A stretch of DNA of 64,000 nucleotides from Panicum virgatum (Eukaryota; Streptophyta; Magnoliopsida; Poales; Poaceae): positions 10,843,900-10,907,899 of the forward strand of contig NC_053138.1 in assembly GCF_016808335.1 (NCBI RefSeq). The letters run 5' to 3'. Position numbers and translations under genes: made by a program. This document shows, in pieces, positions 27,086 through 39,202 of the stretch. Every line of letters starts with the position of its first letter. The first letter of the stretch is position 1. Under the pieces are notes generated by a model. It was not told where the DNA came from and did not search any database. It saw only the letters and a program-made list of their open reading frames with translations.

Positions 27086-27436
27086 TTTTTCCAATTTTTT
27101 ATCGTTATTTTTTTTTGGTGAGCAGCTCTTTGTTTTTCTTATCACCAATTCTACGGGAGAATTTTTTTCTTCCATCACAAGCAAATAAAGGCAACTTATT
27201 TTGTGATGATTTTAATTTTCAATCCATGACGGTTATCAAAGGTTTGTCATAGAAACTGGGCCCGAATTGGAGCCCAAATGGGCCATTTGCAAATCTGTGA
27301 CGATCTCTGAAAATGTTACAAAAATTTCGTCAGAATTCGTCACAGATTAAATGGTTTCTTGTAGTGTAAATGGCTTCACCTGGAAGCTTCAAAAGGAGTC
27401 TCCAATTAGTAATAGTAAGATTCTGCTTATTTTTAG

Positions 27437-27666
27437 CCTGTTCGGATGGCTGTGACTTAATACTGTAGCAGCTGGTTCAATAGTATTTTGTGAGAGGATT
27501 ATGGTACCGTAGGGGCTGCAAGTGGGTAGTTACTGTAGCAGCTGGTTACTTTAGCAGGCGTTAGCTATATGGAGTCACGTACCTATAATTCATCAATAGG
27601 TATAGGTAACTATAGCTGCTGAGGTACTGTAGCTACAATACCTAAGCCAACCATCGGATCAGGCGG
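27437..27666. mobile_element. Putative small MITE between the CACTA and the LTR element
   Basis: The left end GCCTGTTCGGATGGCTGTG and the right end GCCAACCATCGGATCAGGCGG are imperfect inverted repeats. The interior repeats ACTGTAGCAGCTGGTT. Non-coding. Confidence 0.4.
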
Positions 27667-27676
27667 TTTAGCTATT

Positions 27677-28814
27677 TGTCGTGGTGTGCAAACCCACAGC
27701 CGGTTGGTGTAGTGCACCCGCCTAAACCCAGACGGTGAGCACTCGGGGGTTAGCTAGGATTAGCCCAATCTCGGTGGAAGAACACGATGAACACAGTAGG
27801 TTTAGAGTGGTTCGGGCCGCCGGAGCATAATACCCTACGTTCACTGTGTGTTGTATTGCTTGTGCTCTCAAGAGGTTGAGAGCGGGATTGCTCGGAGTGA
27901 ATCCGAGCTTGTGTTGTGTCCGGCTTCGTGTCTGTGTGAACCTGTGTTCTAGCAGACGTGCTCTCCCTTTTATATGTCCAAGGGGAGCACGTACACTGAG
28001 CGGGGCCCCGACAGGTGGGCCCGGTGATGTATTATAAACTACACTTTGGCCTTCAATGCTTCAGATCCGGAGATCTTGTCGTCGGCTTTCGTGCGTAGCT
28101 TCTGACCAGGGATGGTCTTGAGCTGTCCTGTCGGAGTAGAGTCTAGCCTCTGCAGCCGCGCGTCGAGGTCATGATGAAGCGCAGAACTACTGACTCAGTC
28201 CACTGTAGCAGCGTGCACTGTTGCTCCAGTCAGTAGCTGGTCATCATGACTCGTCGCCCATGCGCGCGGCGCTGAGTATTTAATGCTTGCCTTGGTATCT
28301 GATGAGCCGCCTCGGTAACTGGCGACCCATAGTGTGAACAGACAAAAGCTGCCCCGTGCCCAGCGGCAGCAGAGCACGCCTCAACCACTCGCACTTAATG
28401 CGGGTGGGTGAGGGAGCTTCCAGCGGAAGGCTTGCGCCCGCGCCCGCGTCTGCGTGACACGTGGCAGCTCCGGACCCCTCCCGAGCAGCTAGCTGAGCCG
28501 AGAGCTCACGGGAGTCCGGATAGGCACGTGGAGGTCCCGGACCCATCTGCGGGAGTCCGGATGGCACGTGGAGGTCCCGAACCCACCTGCGGGGGTCCGG
28601 GTCCGCGGCCACAGGTGCTGAGCATTTCCATCTCTGGGACACGTGGTGACACCGGACCCGTCCCCGAGCGGGAAGCGGGTCTGGGACCGTTGGTCCGGTG
28701 AGATGGAGTCGGACCCTAGGGGTCCGGCTGCTCAGCTCCTTAGGGCGTAGTTACGGATAACTACGCGAGTCTCGGCACAGTAGGAGTGGGTACCCCAGTT
28801 GCAGGGTACTGACA
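27677..28814 (-). repeat. 3' LTR of the outer element
   Basis: It is 1,138 bp and aligns along its length with 44,322-45,431. It carries the TG...CA ends. A purine-rich run (GGGCCCGGGGGCCTC on the minus strand, just right of 28,814) is a plausible polypurine tract. Confidence 0.88.
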
Positions 28815-29009
28815 GAGGCCCCCGGGCCCGCCTCGGGAGAGGCAACGAACACGCAGGTGGGGCCACTACTGTGAGCAACTTGGCTGCTTCTGGCGCCCAG
28901 CGGTGCGCGCCGCAAGGGTCTTGTCCTGCGTCGTCCATCCTTTGGGTCACCTACTGCATCATCACGTTTGGACCTGCACATGACTCAAGGTAGATGCTTA
29001 GTAGCGTGT

Positions 29010-29119
29010 TGTGGCAGCCCCGCCCAAATTAATCCGGCTTAAGCGCGCTAACCGTCATCAAAACGACAATCAGGGTTAACACGCACTTAAAACGGAGCAA
29101 TCCGGCAGTGCTGTCGGGT
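29010..29119 (-). repeat. Remnant of a third LTR
   Basis: It matches the first 110 bp of the LTRs at 29,561 and 39,203 with one difference (GCGCGCTAACC against GCGCACTAACC). It ends abruptly at CTGTCGGGT and joins leader sequence that corresponds to 38,760 onward. The junction shares GT with both parents. Confidence 0.9.
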
Positions 29120-29560
29120 CTCCCTCAGCTGACTGAGTATACTTTACTCCCAATATAATCAACTGATAGTTGGTATATTGGCAGCACCTCAAGTATGCCA
29201 TTGCTTGAGGGCAACGTTCGGCTCGCATCACCGACGGAAAGGTCAGACTCTCTCAGCTGACTGAGGATCCTTACCTCCTTACCTTAGCGTAGGTGCGTTG
29301 TTACAGAATTCAAGGGTTGATTGTGCACAAAAGTAAGGTTTGACAGAAAAGTAAAGTGCTGGAAGTCAGGTATATAAAGACATAAAATAGATAGCCACCT
29401 AGTAACTTCCCATAGTTTCCCCTAGGGCTTTACGAACTAGGCACTATCCTTAACGAACCAACGTATTTTGCAAACACAATTGTTACGGTCAAAATTTTAA
29501 TAAAAACCCTCAAACTCGCCACTAACTCTGGTGCACGCTTTGTTCGGCTCTGATACCAGC

Positions 29561-32500
29561 TGTGGCAGCCCCGCCCAAATTAATCCGGCTTAAGCGCACT
29601 AACCGTCATCAAAACGACAATCAGGGTTAACACGCACTTAAAACGGAGCAATCCGGCAGTGCTGTCGGGTAAAATCCCGATAAAACCACTTGAACCTGGA
29701 TCGAACAAAGCAGCATAACTCACACGAAGGCGAGTCCAGAGATTACCACATCTCACAAAATATTACACCACAGAGTTTAACATACAAACAGAATTACAAA
29801 CCAAGTTCCAAATTTAACAAAGTACTTTTCAAACCCACGTAACAGAAGTTCATCAGAGTCCTTTATTTTAGTGGAAAGTAAACACGAGAACTAACGACGA
29901 TACGGATGTCTCGAGAAAGCCCGATACAAGACATCACTCGTTCTTGTCATCATTGGCCGGGGACGCATCCCACTCCACGGACCAACCAGGCGGAAGAGTG
30001 CAAGGCCAGGTCAAACTGGCAAACATATCCTCAAAGGTTTCACCTGAAACAAAACATAGCCACAAGCAAGGCTGAGTATTCTAATACTCAGCAAGGCTTA
30101 CCCGACTGAGGGTATACTTACCCCTTTACCTAGACATGCAAGGCTTTTGGCTTGAGGTGTTTGTTTTGCCGAAAAGCAATAAAAATGGATCCTTAATTGG
30201 GGGTTTTAACTTTCAGGTTCTAGTTCAATTAACCATTCTAGGTGAGCATCTATCCAATAGCATGCATGGTGATAACATTTATCTTTTATTATCCAATCAA
30301 CCATATTCATCATTCTCATCTTTCACTTCTTACTCTATGTGGCAAAAGAGTTAAGCAGTCCCATTATCCGTGAGAGGCGGACGATTCGAATCGAATTTGT
30401 TAACCTTGCAAGGCAGACCTAAACACACGTCACGTGGTTACTCGCAGAGTCACACGTGCAACATTTCCCCTTTCTTTCCGGGTTATGGATCAGGGTCACC
30501 GTCCTCGACTACAGAGTACGACGACTCTGCACCCGCATGTGCGCGCATGAGAAACGACGTTCAAAGAAGGTGAGGGAAAAGTCCACTCGCCGGGCCAATC
30601 AGGTACTTAAGCTTACTGATTACCATATTCTCGGCATGTGTTTAGTACGTTCAAACGCTTAACTACCACTACCACACACTGCGGCCTTATCACATTTCAC
30701 TAAACAGACGGGACATCCCAAGTACCACAGTCCCGCCCGTAGGCCTTATAGTTGCAGCAGGTAGTAAACATCCAACTCCTATAATTCTCGCGAGTGACAG
30801 GAAATCACTCGACTTCTACCGAAATATTGGCATAGCCAACTAGCGACCTACACATACTAGTGTTCAAACATCGGTACCAAGGATTATGCAACTATGGTTC
30901 CAGTCAACTCCTGTAAACTTAAATGCACAAATAGATAGGAACAATAATAAGTTGCATAAATTTAAAATAGTAGGACATGCTCCGGGGCTTGCCTTCCTGG
31001 GCGTAACTGGATCGGGGCTCCTCCGAAATCGGGTTCGGGTCTCGCGCAGCTTCAGTTAGATTAACTTGAGCTTCGCGCTGCTCACTCTCGGACTCGGGCA
31101 CCAGTTCGTAAGTTCCGTCAGCGAGAGTAGTAGTATCTATATGAGATGCACATAGGTGAGTTGCTGTGATGGTATGAATTATTTCACAATAACGGTGTAA
31201 TGCAAACAAAACCCGAAGTTAAGTGAAACACTTTCATTCATATTTTACTGGGCAATCGTTTATAGAGTAGTAACTCAACACACATACAGTAATAAACTCA
31301 ACAAAAATTACCTCAAACAGAAGGTAAACAGTACTAGCTATCCTGCAAAACTCATCCTAAATCTTGTAGCCAATTAACCAGACAAATCATGTAATCAGAC
31401 AACTCCTAGAACAATATTGAATTATACAGATTAGACCAGAGTATAAAACAATCTCAAACTTTAACAGTAGGTCTAAAAAGGGATTAATTAGCTACTGTGA
31501 ATTTTTCAGGATTTATTATGCACAGAAATAAATAGTAGAAAATAAACAAAACATACATCAGCTTAACAAGATGAATTTTTAGATCCTGTTATAATCATGA
31601 ACTAGGGCTCAAACTCCATGGATAAGCTATACTATGCTAAAGGAACACTCAAAAATATTTTCATGATTTATTATCAACATAAACTATTTATCATAATTAA
31701 AGTCTACTAAACAAGCATTAAAACAAAGAAATAGCTACACAAATCTATAAATAATGAAATTTGGACAGTAGTGTTCATCTACTATTGTAAATACACAGAA
31801 AAAAGTTTCATACATATATCTCAGTCAGAACATCCAGAAATAAAAAGCAAAGTGTTTTACTAGATCTAGCCAAGACTAGGGTTTCATCTAGTTACAAAGG
31901 TCAACTGGTGTTCAAATTTTTACACAACACTAATCATAGCATGGATTAGCTACCAACCAAAAATCACCTATAGATTCTAAGTAGAACTCATAGAACAATT
32001 ATAGCCTAGGAAATCTAATCTTTTTCCTAGATTAAAATACAGACAGAAAATAAACATGTGCATGTAAAGAAAGTTGTAGATCTTGTTGCAAGGATTCCAA
32101 AACAATTGGATTTGCATTTTTCCGATTTTTCTACGAATTTCTAGGAATTTTCAAAGTTTGCTGTTTTTGAAAACAAAAGAAAAGGAAAAGGAAAACTTGC
32201 ATCTAGGCCCCTGGACTTCTTTCTTCTTCTCACCGCGGGTCCCTGGCGGGTTTGAGAAACAGAGGAGGGGCGGGCGGCGGGATTCCGGTGTGGGGGCTCA
32301 CCGGGGGCGTGGGTAAAATGGGGGAAAAGGTTCACGTCGCCGAGAGGAACCCAAGGGTGGGCTCGGTTGGGCGCGGGATGGCCGGGAGGGGCTCCTCCGC
32401 GGAGAGCAGCGGCCGGCGGCAGCATTTGGCGGCGGCGGCGGCGGTCCGGTGGCCCGGGGCGGCGTCGAGCAGGTCGGGAAGTACCAGTGGAGGGCGAGGA

Positions 32501-33394
32501 AGGTGGCTGTGGGGGTTGTTGGGCACGAGGAAGGGCGGAGGAGGGGGCTCGGCGGCGAGCTAGGGGGCGGCGGCACTGATGGCGGCGGCGGCGGCCGTTC
32601 CAGGCGGGAAAAGGGCGCACGGAGCTGGCTCTCGTGCTCAGGTAGGAAGGAGAGAGGGGTGAGGGCGTTGTGGAGCTCGCGGGATGGTTCTAGGCGAGTC
32701 AAGGCGCGAGAATGGGCGTGGCGCGGTCGGCCGGGCCTTCACAGCATCGCCGTGGCGCCTCGGCGGCAGACCTCGGCGTGCGCGCACGGGGTGGCGCCGC
32801 GTGGCGAGGCCGAGCGGGTTGCGGTGGCCGGTTTGGGCGAACCAGGTGGCGGGGAGGCTGCCTGGCCGGGCGGGCGACGCGCGGCGTGAGGCCAGCGGCC
32901 TCTGGTCGGCCGGGCGCGAGACAGGGGAGGGGAGAGAGAGAGCAGAGAGGGTAGAGAGAAAGAGAGAAATTAAGTTTGATTCAAAATTTGAATTTTTCTC
33001 AAGAATTCCTTTTGAAACATGAAAAACTCTAAATACAAAAGTTGTAAAGAAATTTAAAACCTACAACTTTTACTTCAGGAGAAAGTTCAACCGAACAATG
33101 GTTTAAAATTTATTTTAAATTTTCCAAAACTACCTAACAAAACACTTATCATTTCATGTAATTTTTGTCACTTTTACCCCTAAGATTCAACTAGACATTG
33201 ATTCATCTTTTCATGGTGAACATGTCTATTCATTTTCATAAGCTTATTTGTATTGGTTTGAAAGTTATTTGAGGTTCCTGACCTAGGCACACATACACAT
33301 ATACACATGCAATTGTTTCGATGTTTCTTGGTTAAGGTACAAGATGTGGTACTAATGACTCTGGTTTAGCTAATGAAACACCCGAGGTGTTACA
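29561..33394 (-). repeat. 3' LTR of the Gypsy element (3,834 bp)
   Basis: It is colinear with 39,203-43,036. Differences noted: one near 29,785, one near 31,913, two near 32,743-32,748, one near 32,778, one near 32,892, one near 33,252 and one near 33,346. It includes a GC-rich 700-bp part (32,230-32,940), likely the transcription start and R/U5 region, that opens several spurious frames. Confidence 0.93.
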
Positions 33395-33396
33395 GC

Positions 33397-33411
33397 CTAC
33401 CCCCCTTAAAA
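33397..33411 (-). other. Polypurine tract of the Gypsy element
   Basis: The minus strand reads AAGGGGGGTAGGC just before the 3' LTR. This is the expected plus-strand primer site for reverse transcription. Confidence 0.75.
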
Positions 33412-33442
33412 AGAATCTCGACCCGAGATTCAAGTAATTAGG

Positions 33443-36400
33443 CTAAGTGTGGAAGGTGTGTGTACCTTGGAGGGAAGCAAGAAAACCACGGTAATGTTCA
33501 TTCAGATAGGTTTCGGTCTCCCAAGTGGCTTCTTCTTCAGTATGATGACTCCGCTGGATTTTGTACATTTTAACTACTTTTCTTCTTGTTACCCTTTCTT
33601 TCTGATCCAGAACTTTGATAGGATATTCCACATAGGAAAGGTCCGGTTCAACCCGTATATCCTCTTGTTCGACAATCTCTGTGGGAACTCGGACACATTT
33701 CTTAAGCTGAGAAACATGGAAGATATCGTGTATGGTGGATAGTTGTGGAGGAAGTTTCACTCTATAGGCCACGGGTCCACAAATTTCGATGATTTCATAG
33801 GGACCAACGTATCTGGGAGCCAGTTTTCCTTTCACTCCAAATCTTTGTACACCCCTGGTTGGAGAAACCCGAAGGTATACATGATTTCCAACTTCGAATT
33901 GCAAGGGATCTCTTCTTTTGTCAAAATAGCTCTTTTGCCTAGATTGTGCCGCTTTAATATTTGCTTGGATTACCTTCACTTTTTCTTCTGTCTCGGTTAC
34001 AAGATCAGGTCCGAATACCACTCGTTCTCCAACTTGCGACCAGTTTAAAGGAGTACGACACCTTCGACCATACAAGGCCTCAAAAGGTGCCATTTTCAAA
34101 CTTTCTTGATAGCTATTGTTGTATGAAAATTCTGCTAGAGATAAATACTTATCCCAACTCTTGTCAAAGTGAATGACACAAGCCCTCAACATGTCTTCTA
34201 GGATTTGGTTTACTCTTTCTGTTTGTCCATCGGTTTGAGGATGATAAGCTGAGCTTCGAATCAGTTTGGTACCAAGTGAAGCTTGCAATTGTTCCCAAAA
34301 GCGTGCTGTGAATTGAGTACCACGATCAGAAATGATCGTTTTGGGTACGCCATATAGGCAAACAATGCGATCGAGATAAATTTCGGCATATTTCTTGGCA
34401 GTATAGGTAGTGTGCACTGGAATAAAATGCGCCGTCTTCGTGAGCCTATCCACGATAACCCAAATAGAGTCATGCTGCTGGGATGTGTTTGGCAATCCTA
34501 CAATGAAATCCAAACTTATGTCTTCCCATTTCCATGATGGGATAGACAAAGGTTGGAGAGGGCCGGCTACTTTCAAGTGGCTGGCTTTCACTCGCCGACA
34601 GGTATCACATTCCGAAACATACTTAGCAATTTCCCTTTTCATCCTAGTCCACCAGAAGTTTTGTTTAAGATCTTGATACATCTTGTTACTGCCTGGATGA
34701 ATGGAAAACTTGGAAAGGTGTGCTTCATCGAGGATTTGCTTTCGGAGCTCATGATTCTTTGGAACGACTATGCGGCTTTCGAACCATAGAATTCCATTGT
34801 GGTCTTGGCGGAAACATTTATAATTTTCTTCCCCTTGGGAGAGTTTCTGCTTGATGATGTTAATGCCTTCGTCATGTAGTTGCGCCATGATAATTTGATC
34901 GTGGAGGGTTGGTTCAATGGAAATGTGGTTTAAAGTGCCTTGGGGAATCATTTCCAAATTAAGTCTTCTCATTTCCGAGCACAGTGTCTGGTCATAAGAT
35001 TCCATAGCTAGGCAATTACAATGAGTTTTGCGGCTTAGTGCATCCGCGACAACATTGGCCTTGCCCGGATGGTAGTGCACCTCGAGATCGTAGTCTTTGA
35101 TTAATTCCAACCATCTTCTTTGTCTCATATTTAGATCGGCTTGGGTGAAGATATATTTGAGACTCTTATGGTCTGTGTAGATATTGCAATGAGTGCCCAT
35201 AAGATAATGTCTCCAAATTTTCAGAGCATGGATGACGGCTGCTAACTCGAGGTCATGAGTGGGATAGTTCTGCTCATGAGGCCGAAGAAATCGTGAAGCA
35301 TAGGCAATGACTCTATTGTCTTGCATGAGCACACAACCAAGACCCGTACCAGACGCGTCACAATACACGTCAAAGGGCTTGGCATTATCAGGTTGAGCTA
35401 AGACGGGGGCCTTAGTCAGCAACTCCCTTAAAGTGTGGAAAGCTTTCTCACATCTTTCATCCCAGACAAATTTGATTCCTTTCTTCAACAGTTCGGTCAT
35501 AGGCTTATCAATTTTTGAGAAGTCCGGAATGAATCGACGATAATATCCAGCTAGACCAAGAAAACTGCGAATCTGATGAACGGAAGCAGGAGATTTCCAG
35601 TCCATCACTTCTTGCACCTTACTAGGATCAACGGCTATGCCTTCACTAGATATAGTATGACCCAAAAATTTCACCCTGTCTAACCAAAATTCACATTTGG
35701 AAAACTTAGCATATAACTGATGATCTCTAAGACGTTGAAGAACGATGCACAAATGTTTGGCATGGTCCTCCTCATTCTTGGAATAAACAAGGATGTCGTC
35801 AATGAAGACCACGACAAACTTGTCAAGATCAGGCATGAACACCAAATTCATAAGGTACATGAAATAGGCAGGTGCATTTGTGAGGCCAAAGGACATGACT
35901 AAATATTCATATAGTCCATATCTTGTAGAGAAGGCTGTTTTAGGAATATCACAGGGTCGGATTTTAATCTGATGATATCCAGAACGAAGATCCAACTTTG
36001 AAAACACCCTAGCTCCAGCCAACTGATCAAATAAAACATCAATGCGGGGAAGGGGATATTTATTTTTGATTGTCACCGCATTGAGGGGCCGGTAGTCCAC
36101 ACACAATCTCAAACTATCATCCTTTTTCTTCACAAATAAGGCCGGACAACCCCAAGGTGATGCACTAGGGCGAATGAAACCTTTGTCAAGAAGTTCTTGC
36201 AGTTGAATTTTTAATTCGGCCAATTCCTTAGGTGGCATTCTATAGGACCTCTTTGAGATAGGTGCAGTGCCTGGCTGCAACTCAATAATAAACTCGATGT
36301 CCCTATCCGGTGGCATTCCTGGCAAGTCATCCGGAAAAACATTGACAAACTCGCATACCACTGGGATTTCTTCTATTCTGGATTCACTCGTGGCATATGC

Positions 36401-37858
36401 GCAAGAATTGGTGCACTCTTGGGAGGGCAAATAAAGAGTAGTGGCTCCATGGGTTGAGGAATTGATTTCCACAACTCGGGAAGGAATATCTAAGACTACT
36501 CCATGTCGCGTCATCCAATCCATCCCCAAAATGATATCTATGCCTTCAAGTGCCAAAAGGATCAGTTCAGTTCTGATAATTTTACTACCCAGCTTAAGGG
36601 GTACGTTTCTTATAATCTGATTGGAAGCAATTTTTCCACCCGGTGTTGATATCATATAAGACCCTTTTGTGTGACAGAAATCCAAACCCACTTTTGCACC
36701 AAATTTTGCATTAATGAAACTATGGGATGCACCGGAATCAAATAGTATAACTGCAGGCTTGTTGTGGATAGAAAAGGTACCCGTCATCACTGGTGCACCC
36801 TCAGGAAGTTCTGCAAGAGTGGCGAAGTTGACTCGCCCTTGCCTAACCTGAACAGTCTGCCTTCTTCCCTTGTTCTGGTTGTTCTGAGTAGAACCTTGAC
36901 CCTGATTTTGTTTCTTAGGCTGAGGACACTCTCGAGCAAAATGAGATGAACTCCCACAGTTGAAGCAACGATTTTTATCGCCTGGACGGGCTGGTGTTGG
37001 GGTAAAAGGTCTGGGACCAGTTAACTGAGGAACAGGGGGTCGCATTCCACCCTGCTGCTGTGGCGGCCTAATCACCCAACGCCCTGGCTGAGGGGCCTTC
37101 TGAGGAATTGTAGGAGAAACATTCTGCACGAAACGATACCTCGGTGACTGAGCACTCGAGGGTCCAGGTGGAGTCTTTCGCTTCTTCTCAGCACGATGAG
37201 CCACAATGCAATCTTCTTGTGTAATTGCCAGATTAACCAACTCATTATATGTGTCAACCCTAATGGGATTCAGACGTTCCTTGAGCTTGGTATTGAGTCC
37301 TCTGCGAAAGCGGTCACGTTTCTTAACATCTGTGTCAGCATGATAACCCGCGTACTGACAGAGACCATTAAAAGCTTGGGCATACTGGATAACTGTACGA
37401 GTCCCTTGAGTGAGAGCCAGGAACTCATTCAGTTTCCTTTCCATAAGACCCTCTGGAATATGGTGGTCCCTAAAAGCATTTTTGAATTCATTCCAAGTAA
37501 CAACATGATCGGCCGGAAGCATGCCATGGTAGTTGTCCCACCAAAGACGAGCAGAACCGCGAAGCTGTTGTGCGGCAAAGAGAGTCTTATTTTCCTCCGA
37601 ACATGGCACCGGAAGTAGTGCAAACTTGGACTCGATTGTGCGAATCCAAGCATCTGCATCCAGTGGTTCTTCTGTCTTGTGGAACAGAGGAGGCTGGGTT
37701 GCAAAGAAATCCTGATAACCAGCAGCTTGAGGTTGATGGGCGTGGTGTCCACCTCGCTGCTGCCCTTGGACAAGTTGGCGAAGCAACTCAGTCTGGGCGG
37801 CCAGGACTTCCGCAATGCCTGATGGTGGGGGGTGGCGGCTGCTGTGATCCGCTACCAC
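33443..37858 (-). CDS. Gag-pol polyprotein of a Tekay/Del-type Gypsy retrotransposon, intact
   Basis: A single 1,471-residue frame encodes everything for retrotransposition. Order: Gag (to about 290), CCHC zinc knuckle ([15 protein letters not shown], about 298-312), aspartic protease ([10 protein letters not shown], about 373), reverse transcriptase with the active-site motif FIDDILVYS (about 685), RNase H ([11 protein letters not shown], about 833), integrase zinc domain (H-H-C-C, about 1,047-1,090) and the DDE core ([12 protein letters not shown], about 1,206). A C-terminal chromodomain-like segment (about 1,415-1,460, EEATWETE) marks the chromovirus clade. No stop or frameshift interrupts it. 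With near-identical LTRs and both priming sites present, it may be autonomous. The 1.3-kb leader separates the gag start from the PBS. Confidence 0.95.
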   Translation of the reverse strand: MVADHSSRHPPPSGIAEVLAAQTELLRQLVQGQQRGGHHAHQPQAAGYQDFFATQPPLFHKTEEPLDADAWIRTIESKFALLPVPCSEENKTLFAAQQLRGSARLWWDNYHGMLPADHVVTWNEFKNAFRDHHIPEGLMERKLNEFLALTQGTRTVIQYAQAFNGLCQYAGYHADTDVKKRDRFRRGLNTKLKERLNPIRVDTYNELVNLAITQEDCIVAHRAEKKRKTPPGPSSAQSPRYRFVQNVSPTIPQKAPQPGRWVIRPPQQQGGMRPPVPQLTGPRPFTPTPARPGDKNRCFNCGSSSHFARECPQPKKQNQGQGSTQNNQNKGRRQTVQVRQGRVNFATLAELPEGAPVMTGTFSIHNKPAVILFDSGASHSFINAKFGAKVGLDFCHTKGSYMISTPGGKIASNQIIRNVPLKLGSKIIRTELILLALEGIDIILGMDWMTRHGVVLDIPSRVVEINSSTHGATTLYLPSQECTNSCAYATSESRIEEIPVVCEFVNVFPDDLPGMPPDRDIEFIIELQPGTAPISKRSYRMPPKELAELKIQLQELLDKGFIRPSASPWGCPALFVKKKDDSLRLCVDYRPLNAVTIKNKYPLPRIDVLFDQLAGARVFSKLDLRSGYHQIKIRPCDIPKTAFSTRYGLYEYLVMSFGLTNAPAYFMYLMNLVFMPDLDKFVVVFIDDILVYSKNEEDHAKHLCIVLQRLRDHQLYAKFSKCEFWLDRVKFLGHTISSEGIAVDPSKVQEVMDWKSPASVHQIRSFLGLAGYYRRFIPDFSKIDKPMTELLKKGIKFVWDERCEKAFHTLRELLTKAPVLAQPDNAKPFDVYCDASGTGLGCVLMQDNRVIAYASRFLRPHEQNYPTHDLELAAVIHALKIWRHYLMGTHCNIYTDHKSLKYIFTQADLNMRQRRWLELIKDYDLEVHYHPGKANVVADALSRKTHCNCLAMESYDQTLCSEMRRLNLEMIPQGTLNHISIEPTLHDQIIMAQLHDEGINIIKQKLSQGEENYKCFRQDHNGILWFESRIVVPKNHELRKQILDEAHLSKFSIHPGSNKMYQDLKQNFWWTRMKREIAKYVSECDTCRRVKASHLKVAGPLQPLSIPSWKWEDISLDFIVGLPNTSQQHDSIWVIVDRLTKTAHFIPVHTTYTAKKYAEIYLDRIVCLYGVPKTIISDRGTQFTARFWEQLQASLGTKLIRSSAYHPQTDGQTERVNQILEDMLRACVIHFDKSWDKYLSLAEFSYNNSYQESLKMAPFEALYGRRCRTPLNWSQVGERVVFGPDLVTETEEKVKVIQANIKAAQSRQKSYFDKRRDPLQFEVGNHVYLRVSPTRGVQRFGVKGKLAPRYVGPYEIIEICGPVAYRVKLPPQLSTIHDIFHVSQLKKCVRVPTEIVEQEDIRVEPDLSYVEYPIKVLDQKERVTRRKVVKMYKIQRSHHTEEEATWETETYLNEHYRGFLASLQGTHTFHT

Positions 37859-38654
37859 TCGCGTTCACGAAACCCTCCGGATTACCACGCGTTGATCCCA
37901 CCATCTGGAATAAGAAAAATTCCTTCGTAAGCAAGTGGGATGCAAAGTCCCAAAAATACAAAAGAATAGGTGCAGATCAATGAAACTTGTATGATTTATA
38001 TAACAACATGGACAAAAGGTTGTTCGTTTCTAGAACAACGCTTGACAGCAGAGGGGTATATTAACATTCTACACCTTTGTATTCTACTCAAGCACTTCGG
38101 CAAATAAAGTCATTTGCTGAGTTCGGTAACTTCCTATATTCAAACACAGCAAACAGAGCAGAGTCTAGATAGACCTTAATCGTGAAAAATAACACGTGCT
38201 CAGGTGCAAACCTCAGTATTTTCCTATGACCACATGTACTTTTATTGATTTCCAGATTAAGATCATGATGCATGCACGACCTATTCGTCCTCACAAAACA
38301 AACAACTGCCAAATAGCTTTGGACTTACGGGGTTAGCGCCGGTAGCATAGCACAAAATTACGTCTCTCCCTATATATGTCTAGCCGAATTCTAACCGTTC
38401 TTAACTTAACGTAATCGCGGTTAGTGTACCTGCAAAAGATGCATAGAATGTATATATATGAATATCCACGACTGGACCCTTCGTGCCAGCACTCACGAAC
38501 GGCCCCCATGTGTCCTACGCCACATGGGTAACGCATATGCAGTTGCCCACATATTCACCCATACATTGCCATTCACTATAGAAACGGCAGCCATACAATT
38601 TTTCCGCCGTATGGCCAACGTTAACATACGCTACTCAGTGGCGTATTCACAAAT

Positions 38655-38910
38655 TCCTTTACTCCCAATATAATCGACCGAGGTCGGTATATTGGTAGCA
38701 GCTCAAGTAGACCACTGCTTGAGCACAGCGTTCGGTTCGCATCACCGACGGGAAGGTCAGTCTCCCTCAGCTGACTGAGTATACTTTACTCCCAATATAA
38801 TCAACTGATAGTTGGTATATTGGCAGCACCTCAAGTATGCCATTGCTTGAGGGCAACGTTCGGCTCGCATCACCGACGGAAAGGTCAGACTCTCTCAGCT
38901 GACTGAGGAT
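38655..38910 (-). repeat. Tandem hairpin-rich repeats in the Gypsy leader
   Basis: Two units of about 120 bp each contain three inverted repeats: CCAATATA...TATATTGG, CTCAAG...CTTGAG and CTCAGCTGACTGAG. The first unit starts near 38,660 and the second near 38,781. The second, with the boundary hairpin, also occurs at 29,120-29,270. The location between the PBS and gag is where packaging or dimerisation signals would lie in a retroelement RNA. Confidence 0.75.
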
Positions 38911-39188
38911 CCTTACCTCCTTACCTTAGCGTAGGTGCGTTGTTACAGAATTCAAGGGTTGATTGTGCACAAAAGTAAGGTTTGACAGAAAAGTAAAGTG
39001 CTGGAAGTCAGGTATATAAAGACATAAAATAGATAGCCACCTAGTAACTTCCCATAGTTTCCCCTAGGGCTTTACGAACTAGGCACTATCCTTAACGAAC
39101 CAACGTATTTTGCAAACACAATTGTTACGGTCAAAATTTTAATAAAAACCCTCAAACTCGCCACTAACTCTGGTGCACGCTTTGTTCG

Positions 39189-39200
39189 GCTCTGATACCA
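39189..39200 (-). other. Primer-binding site of the Gypsy element
   Basis: The minus strand reads TGGTATCAGAGC two bases after the 5' LTR. It complements the initiator tRNA-Met 3' end. A second copy lies at 29,547-29,558 in the leader remnant. Confidence 0.9.
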
Positions 39201-39202
39201 GC

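Larger units (their letters stand above)
22627..27366. mobile_element. CACTA (CMC/En-Spm) element, non-autonomous
   Basis: The termini are CACTACAAGAAACCATTTA at the left and its inverse ending TTTCTTGTAGTG at the right, about 20 bp nearly perfect. Subterminal regions carry many TGACG/CGTCA motifs in both orientations (22,640-23,000 and 27,220-27,350), typical of transposase-binding repeats. Length is 4,740 bp. The flanking 3-mers (AAG and TAA) do not match, so the expected 3-bp TSD is absent. No transposase ORF remains. A minus-strand exon-like piece at 24,123-24,205 looks like a CACTA ORF remnant. The interior also holds a GC-rich block (24,960-25,735) and a tRNA-like triplet (26,690-27,085). 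Confidence 0.88.

Noticed and set aside
32141..33022. Frames of 100-159 residues at 32.1-33.0 kb and the identical set at 41.8-42.7 kb
   Set aside because: They lie in the GC-rich part of the two Gypsy LTRs and show no coding signature.
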